Origin: Metasolibacillus fluoroglycofenilyticus
Lineage (GTDB): Bacteria > Bacillota > Bacilli > Bacillales_A > Planococcaceae
Direction of reading: 5' to 3'
Assembly: GCF_003049645.1 (NCBI RefSeq)
Contig: NZ_PYWK01000001.1
Location: 62,001 to 126,000 of the forward strand
DNA length: 64,000 bases
Under the pieces are notes generated by a model that did no database searches, was not told the origin of the DNA, and saw only the letters and a program-made list of their open reading frames with translations. Made by a program: the position numbers and the translations under genes. Positions 24,952 through 33,909 of this stretch are shown here, one piece after another. Numbering within the stretch: position 1 is the first letter of the stretch; each line of letters starts with the position of its first letter.

Positions 24952-24987
24952 TGTACGCAATGAGTAAATCTATACGATATTCGTACA
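24952..24987. promoter_or_regulatory. Tandem IclR-type operators between iclR and the CoA-transferase genes
   Basis: TGTACGCAATGAGTAAA (24952-24968) and TATACGATATTCGTACA (24971-24987), 19 bp apart, in the divergent gap. They fit the consensus TGTACGATATNCGTACA derived from the other two sites and should allow autoregulation as well as control of the CoA-transferase operon. Confidence 0.75.
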
Positions 24988-25004
24988 AAAGGTGGTTTTG
25001 ACAA

Positions 25005-25688
25005 ATGAAAGAGGTAGAAATACTAAGTCCGCAAGAAGCGATGCAATATGTACAGACAGGGATGTCAGTAATGGTCGGTGGATTTGGATTAGTTGGGAGC
25101 CCCCTAACTTTAATACAAGCACTTATCGAAAGGGATGTAACAGAGCTGACGATTTTAAGTAACAATATTGGTGAAAGTGGAAAAGGCTTAGGGAAATTAT
25201 TGCAGCAAGGCAAAATAAAAAAAGCGATAGGCTCCTATTTTACGAGCAATCGTGATGTTGTAAGGCTATATAATGAAAAAAAGCTAGAGGTCGAGCTTTT
25301 ACCACAAGGAACTTTTGTTGAAGCAATTCGAGCAGGTGGCGCAGGACTAGGCGGTTTTTATACTAAAACAGGTGTAGGGACAAAAATAGCAGAGAATAAA
25401 AAAATAGAAATAATAGATGGGAAAGAATATTTATTTCAAAAATCCTTACAAGCAGATATAGCAATAATACGAGCTTGGAAAGCAGACCGAGCTGGAAATT
25501 TACTTTACTACAAAACGGCTCGCAACTTTAATCCAAATATGGCTACAGCAGCAAAGTTTGTCATTGCTGAAGTAGATGAAATTGTTGAAATTGGAGACAT
25601 CCAACCGGATGAGATTATTACACCGCACCTTTATATTGATGCTCTCGTAAAGAGTGAAATCACGATTTATGATCTGGAGGAGAAATAG
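25005..25688 (+). CDS. 3-oxoacid CoA-transferase subunit A (AtoD/ScoA/PcaI type)
   Basis: The alpha subunit of a class I CoA-transferase, 227 residues, with the CoA-binding loop GGFGLVGSPLTLIQAL near the N-terminus, LTILSNNIG, and PQGTFVEAIRAGGAGLGGFYTKTGVGT. It moves CoA, usually from succinyl-CoA, onto a 3-oxo acid such as acetoacetate or 3-oxoadipate. It needs subunit B, which starts one base after its stop. The neighbouring PcaF-like thiolase and TRAP transporter make a 3-oxo-dicarboxylate plausible, but acetoacetate cannot be excluded. Confidence 0.92.
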   Translation: MKEVEILSPQEAMQYVQTGMSVMVGGFGLVGSPLTLIQALIERDVTELTILSNNIGESGKGLGKLLQQGKIKKAIGSYFTSNRDVVRLYNEKKLEVELLPQGTFVEAIRAGGAGLGGFYTKTGVGTKIAENKKIEIIDGKEYLFQKSLQADIAIIRAWKADRAGNLLYYKTARNFNPNMATAAKFVIAEVDEIVEIGDIQPDEIITPHLYIDALVKSEITIYDLEEK

Positions 25689-25689
25689 T

Positions 25690-26328
25690 ATGAAGGATGT
25701 TAAACAATTAATTGCACAAAGAGCAGCTCTTGAATTACCTAAACATTCAGTTATTAATTTAGGGATTGGGATACCTACACTTATCGCAGATATAATTGAT
25801 GAAAGAGATTATGTATTACATACAGAAAATGGACTACTTGGTATAACGAAAGTGAACAATCAACAAATAGACCTTGAAATTGTCAATGCTGGAAAAATAC
25901 CTGTTGGGGAAGCGGCTGGAGCAGCTTATTTTAGTAGCGCAGATTCCTTTGCTATGATACGCGGTGGTCATGTTGATATTGCTGTATTAGGTGCCTTGCA
26001 AATTGATGAGACGGGGGTAATGGCTAATTGGGCGATTCCCGGGAAGGATATTTTAGGTGTAGGGGGAGCAATGGATTTATTAGAAGGTGCAAAAACGATT
26101 ATTGCAACGACTACACATACTTCTGCAAATGGTGATGCAAAATTTGTGAAAAAATGTACGTATCCAATAACATCTAAAAGAATCGTAGACACAATTGTAA
26201 CAGATTTAGCAGTTTTCAAGTGGAGAGATACTATATATGAATTGGTAGATTTAGTCGGGACAGCGACATTAGAGGAAGTGCAGCAAAGAACAGAAGCAAA
26301 TTACATTATTTCACCAAACTTATTGTAA
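25690..26328 (+). CDS. 3-oxoacid CoA-transferase subunit B (AtoA/ScoB/PcaJ type)
   Basis: The beta subunit, 212 residues, with LGIGIPTLIADII, the nucleophile Glu in LHTENGLLG (family EN/SENG motif), GGHVDIAVLGALQIDETGVMANW and GVGGAMDLLEGAKTIIA. The Glu forms the covalent CoA thioester during transfer. ATG 25690 follows GGAGGAG within the end of subunit A. It is followed after 44 nt by the thiolase, making a CoA-transfer plus thiolysis unit. Confidence 0.92.
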   Translation: MKDVKQLIAQRAALELPKHSVINLGIGIPTLIADIIDERDYVLHTENGLLGITKVNNQQIDLEIVNAGKIPVGEAAGAAYFSSADSFAMIRGGHVDIAVLGALQIDETGVMANWAIPGKDILGVGGAMDLLEGAKTIIATTTHTSANGDAKFVKKCTYPITSKRIVDTIVTDLAVFKWRDTIYELVDLVGTATLEEVQQRTEANYIISPNLL

Positions 26329-26372
26329 TTCAGTCAAACCTTTGACAGTGACGAGAAGAAAGGAGCATACCA

Positions 26373-27578
26373 ATGGGAAAAGAAGTGTATATTATTGATG
26401 CTGTACGTACACCGATTGGAAAGTATAGAGGAGGATTAAAGGAAATTCGCCCTGATGACTTGGCGGCACATGTTATTCGTGCATTAATTGATAGGAATCC
26501 TACAGTCCCTTTTGATGATATTGATGATATTATTTTTGGTAATGCAAATGGGGCTGGTGAGGATAATCGGAATGTTGCACGCATGGCTACTTTACTTGCT
26601 GGATTGCCAAAAGAAATTAGCGCAACGACCGTTAATCGCCTATGTGGCTCAGGCTTAGATGCCGTAGCTCACGGTGCTAGGTCAATACTTGCTGGTGAGG
26701 CGGATATTGTCATTACAGGTGGGGTTGAAAGCATGACAAGGGCCCCTTTTGTGATGGCGAAGCCGGAAAATGATTTCCCGAGAGGTGATATGACTGTCTA
26801 CGATACAACGATTGGTTGGCGCTTTATTAACCCAGTACTCGATAAAATGTATGGTACAGAAGTAATGCCGAAGACAGCTGAAAATGTAGCGCAGCGATTT
26901 AATATTTCACGTGAGCGCCAAGATTTATTTTCCTATAATAGCCAGAAAAAAGCAGCTACTGCGATGGAACTCGATAAGTTTAAGGATGAGATTATAGCTG
27001 TAGAAGTGAAGGATAAAAAAGGGAATATCACGCAATTTGTTCGAGATGAGCATATCCGTCCGAATGTAACACTGGAAAAGCTAGCCGCATTGAAGCCGAT
27101 ATTTGACAATGGAACAGTAACTGCCGGCAATGCCTCAGGCGTAAACGACGGAGCGGCAGCATTAATATTAATGAGTAAAGAAAAGGCAGAAAGCTTGGGG
27201 CTAAAGCCGTTAGTAAAATATACTTTCACAGCAACAGCAGGCTTGGAGCCATCAATTATGGGACTCGGACCAATATATTCAACACGTAAATTGTTGGAAA
27301 AATGCAATTTAACAATTGCTGATTTTGATTTAATCGAGCTAAATGAGGCGTTTGCCTCCCAAGCAATTGCGTGCATTGATATGCTAAAAATTGATGAATC
27401 TAAGGTGAATGTCAATGGGGGAGCAATTGCACTTGGTCACCCATTGGGGGCAAGCGGAGCACGAATTTTAACAACACTTATTTACGAAATGAAGAGACGA
27501 AATGCCAAGCGAGGCTTAGCTTCTATGTGTATAGGCGTGGGACAAGGAATATCATTAGCTGTTGAGAATTTGGAGTGA
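26373..27578 (+). CDS. Thiolase, 3-oxoadipyl-CoA thiolase (PcaF/PaaJ) type
   Basis: A 401-residue degradative thiolase that splits a 3-oxoacyl-CoA with CoA. Nucleophile Cys91 is in VNRLCGSGLDA, the His in GGAIALGHPLG and the second Cys in MCIGVGQG. Several segments match the PcaF/PaaJ branch rather than acetoacetyl-CoA thiolases: AGEDNRNVARMATLLAGLP, DTTIGWRFINP and MPKTAENVAQ. This suggests a six-carbon 3-oxo-dicarboxylyl-CoA giving acetyl-CoA and succinyl-CoA; the assignment is from remembered motif similarity. It ends the IclR-divergent operon. A bidirectional terminator follows. Confidence 0.9.
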   Translation: MGKEVYIIDAVRTPIGKYRGGLKEIRPDDLAAHVIRALIDRNPTVPFDDIDDIIFGNANGAGEDNRNVARMATLLAGLPKEISATTVNRLCGSGLDAVAHGARSILAGEADIVITGGVESMTRAPFVMAKPENDFPRGDMTVYDTTIGWRFINPVLDKMYGTEVMPKTAENVAQRFNISRERQDLFSYNSQKKAATAMELDKFKDEIIAVEVKDKKGNITQFVRDEHIRPNVTLEKLAALKPIFDNGTVTAGNASGVNDGAAALILMSKEKAESLGLKPLVKYTFTATAGLEPSIMGLGPIYSTRKLLEKCNLTIADFDLIELNEAFASQAIACIDMLKIDESKVNVNGGAIALGHPLGASGARILTTLIYEMKRRNAKRGLASMCIGVGQGISLAVENLE

Positions 27579-27635
27579 AAATAAACACTGTACCTATTGA
27601 ATTTTACAATTGAAAACCTTTGATGAAACATCAAT

Positions 27636-27680
27636 GAAGGCTTCCCAAAAGCAGGCAATGCACTGTTTTGGGAAGCCTTC
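27636..27680. terminator. Bidirectional terminator
   Basis: A 15-bp perfect stem, GAAGGCTTCCCAAAA with TTTTGGGAAGCCTTC, between the convergent thiolase and CAP-domain genes. Confidence 0.8.
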
Positions 27681-27684
27681 TAAA

Positions 27685-28614
27685 TTACTTGTAAAATCCG
27701 ATTGTGAAGTACGGAATATTTTTGTTAGAGAATTGCACACCGACGAAGGAATGGGCAAATTTTGTTTGTAAAATATTTTCTCGGTGACCTAATGAATTCA
27801 TTAATGCTTCATGTGCATGAATAGCACTGTATTGTCCGTAAGCCAAGTTTTCACCGCTCGCAGTAAATTTGATGCCCCCTGCTTGCATACGGTCCCAAGG
27901 CTGCTTACCATCCTTGCTTACATGGTCGAAGTAATTGTAGTAAATCATATCTCGGCTATGCTGACGACCGATAAAATTATATTGAGATTCATATGTTAAG
28001 GCTGGAACGCCATTTGCTACACGTGCTTGATTCATTAAATGAAACGATAATTCTTCGAAGCTATTGCGTAAATCATTTGACGATGGGCTAAAGAAACCTT
28101 GCTTTGACAGTTCCGCTTTCTCTGTTATCCATAAAACAGAGCGTATCGTATTTTTAGCATGAATATCATAGAAAAACGTCACATATTTGCCATCAATTAA
28201 ATACGTGCCAGATGTTGTTTTACCATTGCCATCCACATAATTTTGCTTGTATGCTGTGTTACCTTTAACGATGCTATCCACTGGTTTACCATATTTTTTT
28301 GTAACAGTGCTGCTTGAATCCCCAATTTTGATACCGAATAAGGATTGTCCTTTACGTGTGTCATAGCCACCAATTACCTCATCGTTTTTACGACCCACTA
28401 AATAAAAGTTCTTATAATCCTTTTTCTCTAATTCCCACATCATATCATACTCTGAGAAAAACTTTTTATAAGGCTTTTGTTGAGTAGCTGTTGCCTTTGT
28501 TTTTGAAGTGGTAACCTGTGTAGAAGTTGTGTTTGCATCTACGTGAGTAAAGGTAGATGATATAGTAAAGATGGAGCAAGCAACGACAAATGCAGCTAAC
28601 CATTTTTTAAACAT
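27685..28614 (-). CDS. Secreted CAP/SCP-domain protein (YkwD-like)
   Basis: A 309-residue exported protein: signal peptide at 1-28 (WLAAFVVACSIFTISSTF, cleavage near VDA-NT), a CAP-associated N-terminal domain (about 60-165, with two repeats of a YGKP/LIGxxxxxVxxxxGxP-like unit as in GIKIGDSSSTVTKKYGKP) and a C-terminal CAP domain with the His and Glu cavity residues in QHSRDMIYYNYFDHVS and GENLAYGQYSAIHAHEALMNSLGHRENIL. Such proteins occur widely in Bacillales spores and cell surfaces; their chemistry is not settled. It stands alone, convergent with the thiolase. Confidence 0.88.
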   Translation of the reverse strand: MFKKWLAAFVVACSIFTISSTFTHVDANTTSTQVTTSKTKATATQQKPYKKFFSEYDMMWELEKKDYKNFYLVGRKNDEVIGGYDTRKGQSLFGIKIGDSSSTVTKKYGKPVDSIVKGNTAYKQNYVDGNGKTTSGTYLIDGKYVTFFYDIHAKNTIRSVLWITEKAELSKQGFFSPSSNDLRNSFEELSFHLMNQARVANGVPALTYESQYNFIGRQHSRDMIYYNYFDHVSKDGKQPWDRMQAGGIKFTASGENLAYGQYSAIHAHEALMNSLGHRENILQTKFAHSFVGVQFSNKNIPYFTIGFYK

Positions 28615-29186
28615 AATTAGTAACCCCTTTCTTTAAATAACTTACAAATGAGAAAAACTTCATTAAATATGCTAATTTAAAATGAAAGTGTATTTTGTAA
28701 TTCCTTGTTTAAAAAATTTTAGGGACAGGGGCAATCTTGATATAGAAAAGTAGGTTAGTAACAATCAAGATAACACAATTACATAATATAATAAGCACAT
28801 TATTTAATAATAATACTACTATGAATTGTTTTTCGGGACTATAGTGGAAAAGGTGTGAAAATAGGCGTTAATAATACATGCAATGAATAAAAAGATTTAT
28901 AATTGAAATATATGGATTATAAAGTAAAAAGAGTGATGGGTATTAAGTCCTTTAATGTTGAGTTAATTTTACTATAAATAATCTGACAATTCGAATTGTT
29001 GGGCTGTACTTGGCAATACATAAATCATACTGCACTTTTTTATTTTCTTCTATGAATGTACTCCCTTTATAGCCGATAATAGTAATATATACTTCATTTT
29101 TATGGAGAGGGCTATTTGGTGGATGACATATCATTTTTTAGATAGCACCAGTCCCGCAGCTGAGAAATGAATTGAAGGAGGAGCTT
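28615..29186. other. Divergent intergenic region, no gene seen
   Basis: About 570 bp between the CAP gene and the large SLH gene. A 60-codon frame on the minus strand (28952-29134) has no ribosome site or recognisable product and was left out. It should hold both promoters, but none could be placed with confidence. Confidence 0.4.
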
Positions 29187-32100
29187 ATGAAAAATAATTA
29201 TAAAAAATTAAGTAAGGCGGCTGTAGCGACAGTTTTAGCTTCAAGCGGTATTCTTGTTGCGCTGCCACCTGTAGCAAATGCATATGTATTTAAAGACTTA
29301 AATCCCAATGCGGATTATTATAAACCAGTACTAGATTTAGTGAATCGTGGCGTTGTAAGTGGTTATAGTGACGGCACATTTAGACCGAGTGAGGCGGTAA
29401 CGCGTGGCGAAGCAGCAAAAATCCTCGCTTTAGCGATGGGCTTAAACGTGGCAAGGCAAAAAAATCCTGGCTTTACAGATGTATCACAATCACATCCGTA
29501 TTATTCATATATTGCGGCAATCGCCAATGAGGGAATTATTGACGGCTTCAATGATAAAACATTTAAGCCAAATGAATTAATTACCCGCGGTCAAATTGCT
29601 AAAGCGTTAACGCTTGGCTTCCAGCTTGAAGTGGCAACGAAAATTAATCACAATTTTACCGATGTATCCAGCCAAAATGCCAATGCGGCGTTTATTCAAA
29701 CATTATATAATTTAGACATTGCAAAGGGAACGACAGCAACTACCTTTGAGCCATTTGGCACAGTAACAAGAGCGCAGTTAGCGACATTTATTTGGCGTGC
29801 GGAGCAGGCGGATAAAGGGGACCCATCTTATAATGTTGGGGATATACGCGGTGATATTATTTATATTAACGGCGTGCAATATACAATTGGTTCTTCGCTG
29901 AAATCGTTTATTAATGAGGGCAATGCGGCTGCTTTAAAAGGTGCTGTTATTGAAGGGACATTTAGCGGCAAAACATTAACGGGCATTCGCCAGCTAACGC
30001 TAAATGCTTCTGGTACAGCAAACCGCCTAGTAGCATTAGATGGCGGTGGTGCTAACTTTAATGGAGAATTAATAATTAACGGCACGTATTTGCGTGTGAA
30101 AAATATGCAGCTATACGGTCGCACAACAATTGCTGAAACACCACGCAAGTCTTTAGCTAACTATACAGAGCGCATTCAAGGCTTAAATATTGCAAGCATT
30201 TCAGGTGTTGGCTTTATTGATTGGTCACAGCCGAATGTGCCAGATGATAGCGAATATTTAAACCCGAAAGACAATGAAGTGTTAAAGCCTGTGCCAGATA
30301 AAAATGCTAAGCCAAATACGCGCTACTCAGCACGTATGGGCAAGGTAGAGGGCTATGTAGACTTCGAGGATACATATGTATCGAATTTATTTATCGAACG
30401 CAATTATACATTTGTATCAGCGGACGATACATTGAGCCGTGTCACGATTGCGCGCGATGTTGAGCAGGCAGAAATTTATGCAGATATGACAACAATGTAT
30501 ATCGAAACAGAGCGCAATTTAGTACTTTATGGTGTGCACAATATTGAAACGGTTTATAAAAATAACTATAAGAGCGTCTATTTCAATACGGACAGCTTTA
30601 TTGACTTCCTCTATGTCGATAATAGCTCTGGCTGGATTGATTTAGGTGAGCATGTTTATATTGACCGTGTTATTTTACCAAAGGACAAAAAGCCAAACCA
30701 AATTTTCGATGACTTCGAAAATGATAATGACAAAATTGGCAATATTACTGACCCAGACGGCAAGCCAGTTGACCGTGAGGATGAGGATAAGGATATCCCT
30801 GATGAAACACGTCCGGTCATTGTAGATTTAGATGTTATTGGTGAGGGTTCATCCGCTACTGCAACATTCACATCGAATGAGAATGGCACGTATTACTGGG
30901 CAGTGCGTAAGGAGTCCGAGCGTCCACCAACAATTCGTGATATTTTACGTGAAAATGCCGAGCAACGAGGCACAGCAACTGCAGACCGTCCTGTTACATT
31001 CACAATCAATGATTTAGAGGAAGAAACAGACTATGTTTTATATTTAGTTGTTGTAGATAATTCTGAGAATGTGTCTGAAAAGGCGGAGAAAGCATTTTCA
31101 ACTACAGATGGTACGCCGCCGCGCGTGAATGGTTTAGGGGCAGAGCCGATGCATGGAGGACAACGAGCGAAATTCTTCTTCACGCCATCTGAGCCAGGGG
31201 AGTACTACTACATTATTCGCCGTTCAACATCGGCAGAAGCGCCGACAGTGGAAGACATTTTAACAAGTCCTTCAGGTAGTGGTCAGGCGAATTCTAGAGA
31301 TAGAGTCGAGCATATTATAAGCGGCTTAGAAGCTAATACAGACTATCAAATCTATGTAGTCATGAAGGATAGGTCGGGCAATGTTTCAGAGCGCGTTGAA
31401 AGCACAACTGTGACGACATCAGATATTGATAATGTGCATCCGTATGTGGCGAGTCCACCAGAATTAATACGCTATAATGATAATCAATTTTATTTATATT
31501 TTAGCGAACGATTAGACCCTGAAACAGCTAATAATATTGAAAACTATGATTTATCAGGCTCTGTCATCATCAATATTGATGGGCAGCAGACAATTAAGCC
31601 AGCTGCTGTTGAATATCAAGAAAATGGGAATCGACCACGTGTACTATTAACAATCCCTTCGCAAACAGGTTTTGTTAATGGAGATACGTTAAAGGTGACA
31701 GTATTACCTGGAGTCAAAGATTTAGCAGGCTTAGAATTTGAAAATATAAGAACGTTACCAACTAACTCGGATGTGCCACCTCGAAACTATGCAACATATA
31801 CGCATACAGATACGGTGCCACCAGAAATTACAAAAATTAATATTACAAAAAATGCTGGTAGTGAGTTAGCAGAAGTTGAATTCACTGCTAATAAAGCGGG
31901 ATTAACATACTACTTAATTATGCCAAATACAACAGACTTAGATCAGCTAGATATCAATGAACAGGATTTCTACAATGAGTTTGGCGACAGACAATCAGGT
32001 AAGTTTGATACGACGACAACTGATAGCGGTAAAATTTATATCGGTAATTTAAAAGAACCCGTTACGACAGAGGTAGGGACGCAAAAGTTCTATTTAGACT

Positions 32101-33563
32101 TAACGACTTTAGAGCTTGACCCATTCACAACATACGATATATTCATGGTGCTGCGAGACCGCTCAGGAAAGCTATCAAAAATAGAGCGTAAAGAAATTAT
32201 TGCTGATACGAAACCACCATTAGTAGACCCAAATAGTATTAAAGTAACACCTATAGGTGGAGACGAGGTAGCTGCTAGTCGCCGTGACCGAGAGGCAACT
32301 CTTACTTTCCACTCTTTAGAGGCAGGGACTGTTTATTACAAAGCAATTGAAAAATGGGTCGTAGACGACGAGCTAGCAGGTACGATGAAGCTAAATCCAC
32401 TTATCTATGATACAAGTGGCAACTTAAAGCCAATTGATGGCACAACAAGCTCAAATCGCACAAGTGCTGAGCGTGAAGCAGCATTTAGAGCAATAGGCGG
32501 CGTAGGCAATGAGCAAATGGCAAATGGTGATAATAGTATCATAATCAAGAACTTGACGCCACATCAAGAATACGTTCTTTATATGGGAGTAAGAGATCGA
32601 CATGGCAACTTCACTGTTTATAGTATGAATGATGCCAACCCAACATGGGACTTAAACCAACCAAATGGTTCAGTTATGTGGAAGGAATTTTATTCAGATG
32701 GAACAAAGCCGAAAATTGTGGATCACTTAATCTATAGAAATACAGATGGCACATTTACGATTACATTTAGCGAAGCGATTATGCGTCAAAAGCCTACAGG
32801 TACTTCAGGCGTTCTAAAAGCAGACTTGAACCGCTCGTCTATCCCAGCTTCGGGCACATTTGACTTATCTACGATTTTAGATATAACAAATGAGGCGGGA
32901 AATCCAATTACGTCCGAATATGAATTTGATAGCTACACAGTAGGGACAAATTCAACACAGGCAAGTAAACTTGTTATTAAACCAACTGCAAGCGGTACGA
33001 TGGACAAGACGATTACAATTAAGATGAAAGATATGCCTGCTGCGTATGACTATGCGGGGCAAAATGCGTTTGACCTTGAAGACTTTGGTCAGTATATATA
33101 TCCGGGAGTTATTGAAAATACAATTATGGGTGCAGCGGTAACAGGAGCTAATATCGGTCTACCGGGTGTAGAAGCATCAAAAACAATGAGAACGATTGTA
33201 TATATTGAAGCGGAGCCGGCATACAAACAACGCTATTATTATGCTGTTACAAATAGTGCTACAACAATCGATCCACAAATGGTAATTAATTTAGTAAATA
33301 ATCAAAGCACATCTAGTGGTCCTATTCTTGTATATGGAAGTGATTTTTTACCAGAAGATTCTCCAGAAGACAGACAATTTACGCTAAATATAAGAGCTAT
33401 TAGCCGTCCTGGATTATCTAACCCTGTATTTACAGTAGGTAATAACTTCTTTATTTTCACTGTGGACCGTTATGGTAATATCGTGTGGGCAGTAGACCCA
33501 AGCGATACAAGCAAAAAATACAAAACGTTAACGGATGCAATAGGGCTAGACCCAGAAATATAA
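29187..33563 (+). CDS. Giant SLH-anchored surface protein
   Basis: A 1458-residue exported protein. Signal peptide about 1-33 (cleavage after VANA); three SLH domains at about 34-90, 97-153 and 158-210 (FKDLNPNADYYKPVLDLVNRG..., FTDVSQSHPYYSYIAAIANEG..., FTDVSSQNANAAFIQTLYNLD...), which bind pyruvylated cell-wall polymer. Next is a beta-rich region (about 220-520) and then at least two related Fn3/Ig-like modules with the recurring pattern YYWAVRKE or YYYIIRRS, then NTDYQIYVVMKDRSGNVSE, and further related modules to the C-terminus. It is probably an S-layer-associated adhesin or structural protein. ATG 29187 follows GGAGGAG; the TTG at 29172 lies on that site. Confidence 0.9.
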   Translation: MKNNYKKLSKAAVATVLASSGILVALPPVANAYVFKDLNPNADYYKPVLDLVNRGVVSGYSDGTFRPSEAVTRGEAAKILALAMGLNVARQKNPGFTDVSQSHPYYSYIAAIANEGIIDGFNDKTFKPNELITRGQIAKALTLGFQLEVATKINHNFTDVSSQNANAAFIQTLYNLDIAKGTTATTFEPFGTVTRAQLATFIWRAEQADKGDPSYNVGDIRGDIIYINGVQYTIGSSLKSFINEGNAAALKGAVIEGTFSGKTLTGIRQLTLNASGTANRLVALDGGGANFNGELIINGTYLRVKNMQLYGRTTIAETPRKSLANYTERIQGLNIASISGVGFIDWSQPNVPDDSEYLNPKDNEVLKPVPDKNAKPNTRYSARMGKVEGYVDFEDTYVSNLFIERNYTFVSADDTLSRVTIARDVEQAEIYADMTTMYIETERNLVLYGVHNIETVYKNNYKSVYFNTDSFIDFLYVDNSSGWIDLGEHVYIDRVILPKDKKPNQIFDDFENDNDKIGNITDPDGKPVDREDEDKDIPDETRPVIVDLDVIGEGSSATATFTSNENGTYYWAVRKESERPPTIRDILRENAEQRGTATADRPVTFTINDLEEETDYVLYLVVVDNSENVSEKAEKAFSTTDGTPPRVNGLGAEPMHGGQRAKFFFTPSEPGEYYYIIRRSTSAEAPTVEDILTSPSGSGQANSRDRVEHIISGLEANTDYQIYVVMKDRSGNVSERVESTTVTTSDIDNVHPYVASPPELIRYNDNQFYLYFSERLDPETANNIENYDLSGSVIINIDGQQTIKPAAVEYQENGNRPRVLLTIPSQTGFVNGDTLKVTVLPGVKDLAGLEFENIRTLPTNSDVPPRNYATYTHTDTVPPEITKINITKNAGSELAEVEFTANKAGLTYYLIMPNTTDLDQLDINEQDFYNEFGDRQSGKFDTTTTDSGKIYIGNLKEPVTTEVGTQKFYLDLTTLELDPFTTYDIFMVLRDRSGKLSKIERKEIIADTKPPLVDPNSIKVTPIGGDEVAASRRDREATLTFHSLEAGTVYYKAIEKWVVDDELAGTMKLNPLIYDTSGNLKPIDGTTSSNRTSAEREAAFRAIGGVGNEQMANGDNSIIIKNLTPHQEYVLYMGVRDRHGNFTVYSMNDANPTWDLNQPNGSVMWKEFYSDGTKPKIVDHLIYRNTDGTFTITFSEAIMRQKPTGTSGVLKADLNRSSIPASGTFDLSTILDITNEAGNPITSEYEFDSYTVGTNSTQASKLVIKPTASGTMDKTITIKMKDMPAAYDYAGQNAFDLEDFGQYIYPGVIENTIMGAAVTGANIGLPGVEASKTMRTIVYIEAEPAYKQRYYYAVTNSATTIDPQMVINLVNNQSTSSGPILVYGSDFLPEDSPEDRQFTLNIRAISRPGLSNPVFTVGNNFFIFTVDRYGNIVWAVDPSDTSKKYKTLTDAIGLDPEI

Positions 33564-33597
33564 GATACTCTAAAATTATATAGTTAGTTTTTTATGA

Positions 33598-33637
33598 GCA
33601 TTCATCTCTCCTTATACAGAAAAGAGATGAATGCTTT
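33598..33637 (+). terminator. Terminator of the SLH surface protein gene
   Basis: AGCATTCATCTCT pairs with AGAGATGAATGCT, followed by seven T. Confidence 0.85.
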
Positions 33638-33754
33638 TTTTATGGATGCTAAGCACCTAAGTAGTTAAATTAAAATCTAGGGTTAGTGTCAAAGATTTAT
33701 CGGAGAAAGAGTAAATGATGATGAGTTAATTCGTTATAGGATAAAAGCTGTTAA

Positions 33755-33772
33755 AAAATAATATATTATTTT
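33755..33772. promoter_or_regulatory. Palindromic operator candidate, distal copy
   Basis: AAAATAATATATTATTTT, an 18-bp perfect palindrome, repeated in its inner 16 bp at 33882-33897. It lies about 150 bp upstream of the GntR-family gene. The AT-rich context weakens the statistics, but the exact repeat is notable. Confidence 0.45.
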
Positions 33773-33881
33773 GAATAAGATAATATACGAATCAGAGCCT
33801 AAAAGAGAAGAAATTAAGTAAAAAACAGAAAATTCGTACTTGTAAAACAATGAATTGTATATTATTATAAATAAAAATATA

Positions 33882-33897
33882 AAATAATATATTATTT
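33882..33897. promoter_or_regulatory. Palindromic operator candidate, proximal copy
   Basis: AAATAATATATTATTT, a 16-bp perfect palindrome, ends just before the GGGGTGG ribosome site of the GntR-family gene. It is well placed for autorepression of the whole 11-kb island. Confidence 0.5.
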
Positions 33898-33909
33898 AGG
33901 GGTGGTAAA

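Noticed and set aside
28952-29134. 60-codon frame on the minus strand in the divergent gap
   Set aside because: No ribosome site, no recognisable product, and it lies in the likely promoter region of the SLH gene.
33834-33852. GTAC-containing sequence (TTCGTACTTGTAAAACA) upstream of the GntR gene as a fourth IclR-type operator
   Set aside because: Only one half-site fits, the N7 spacing is absent, there is no tandem partner and no matching promoter layout.
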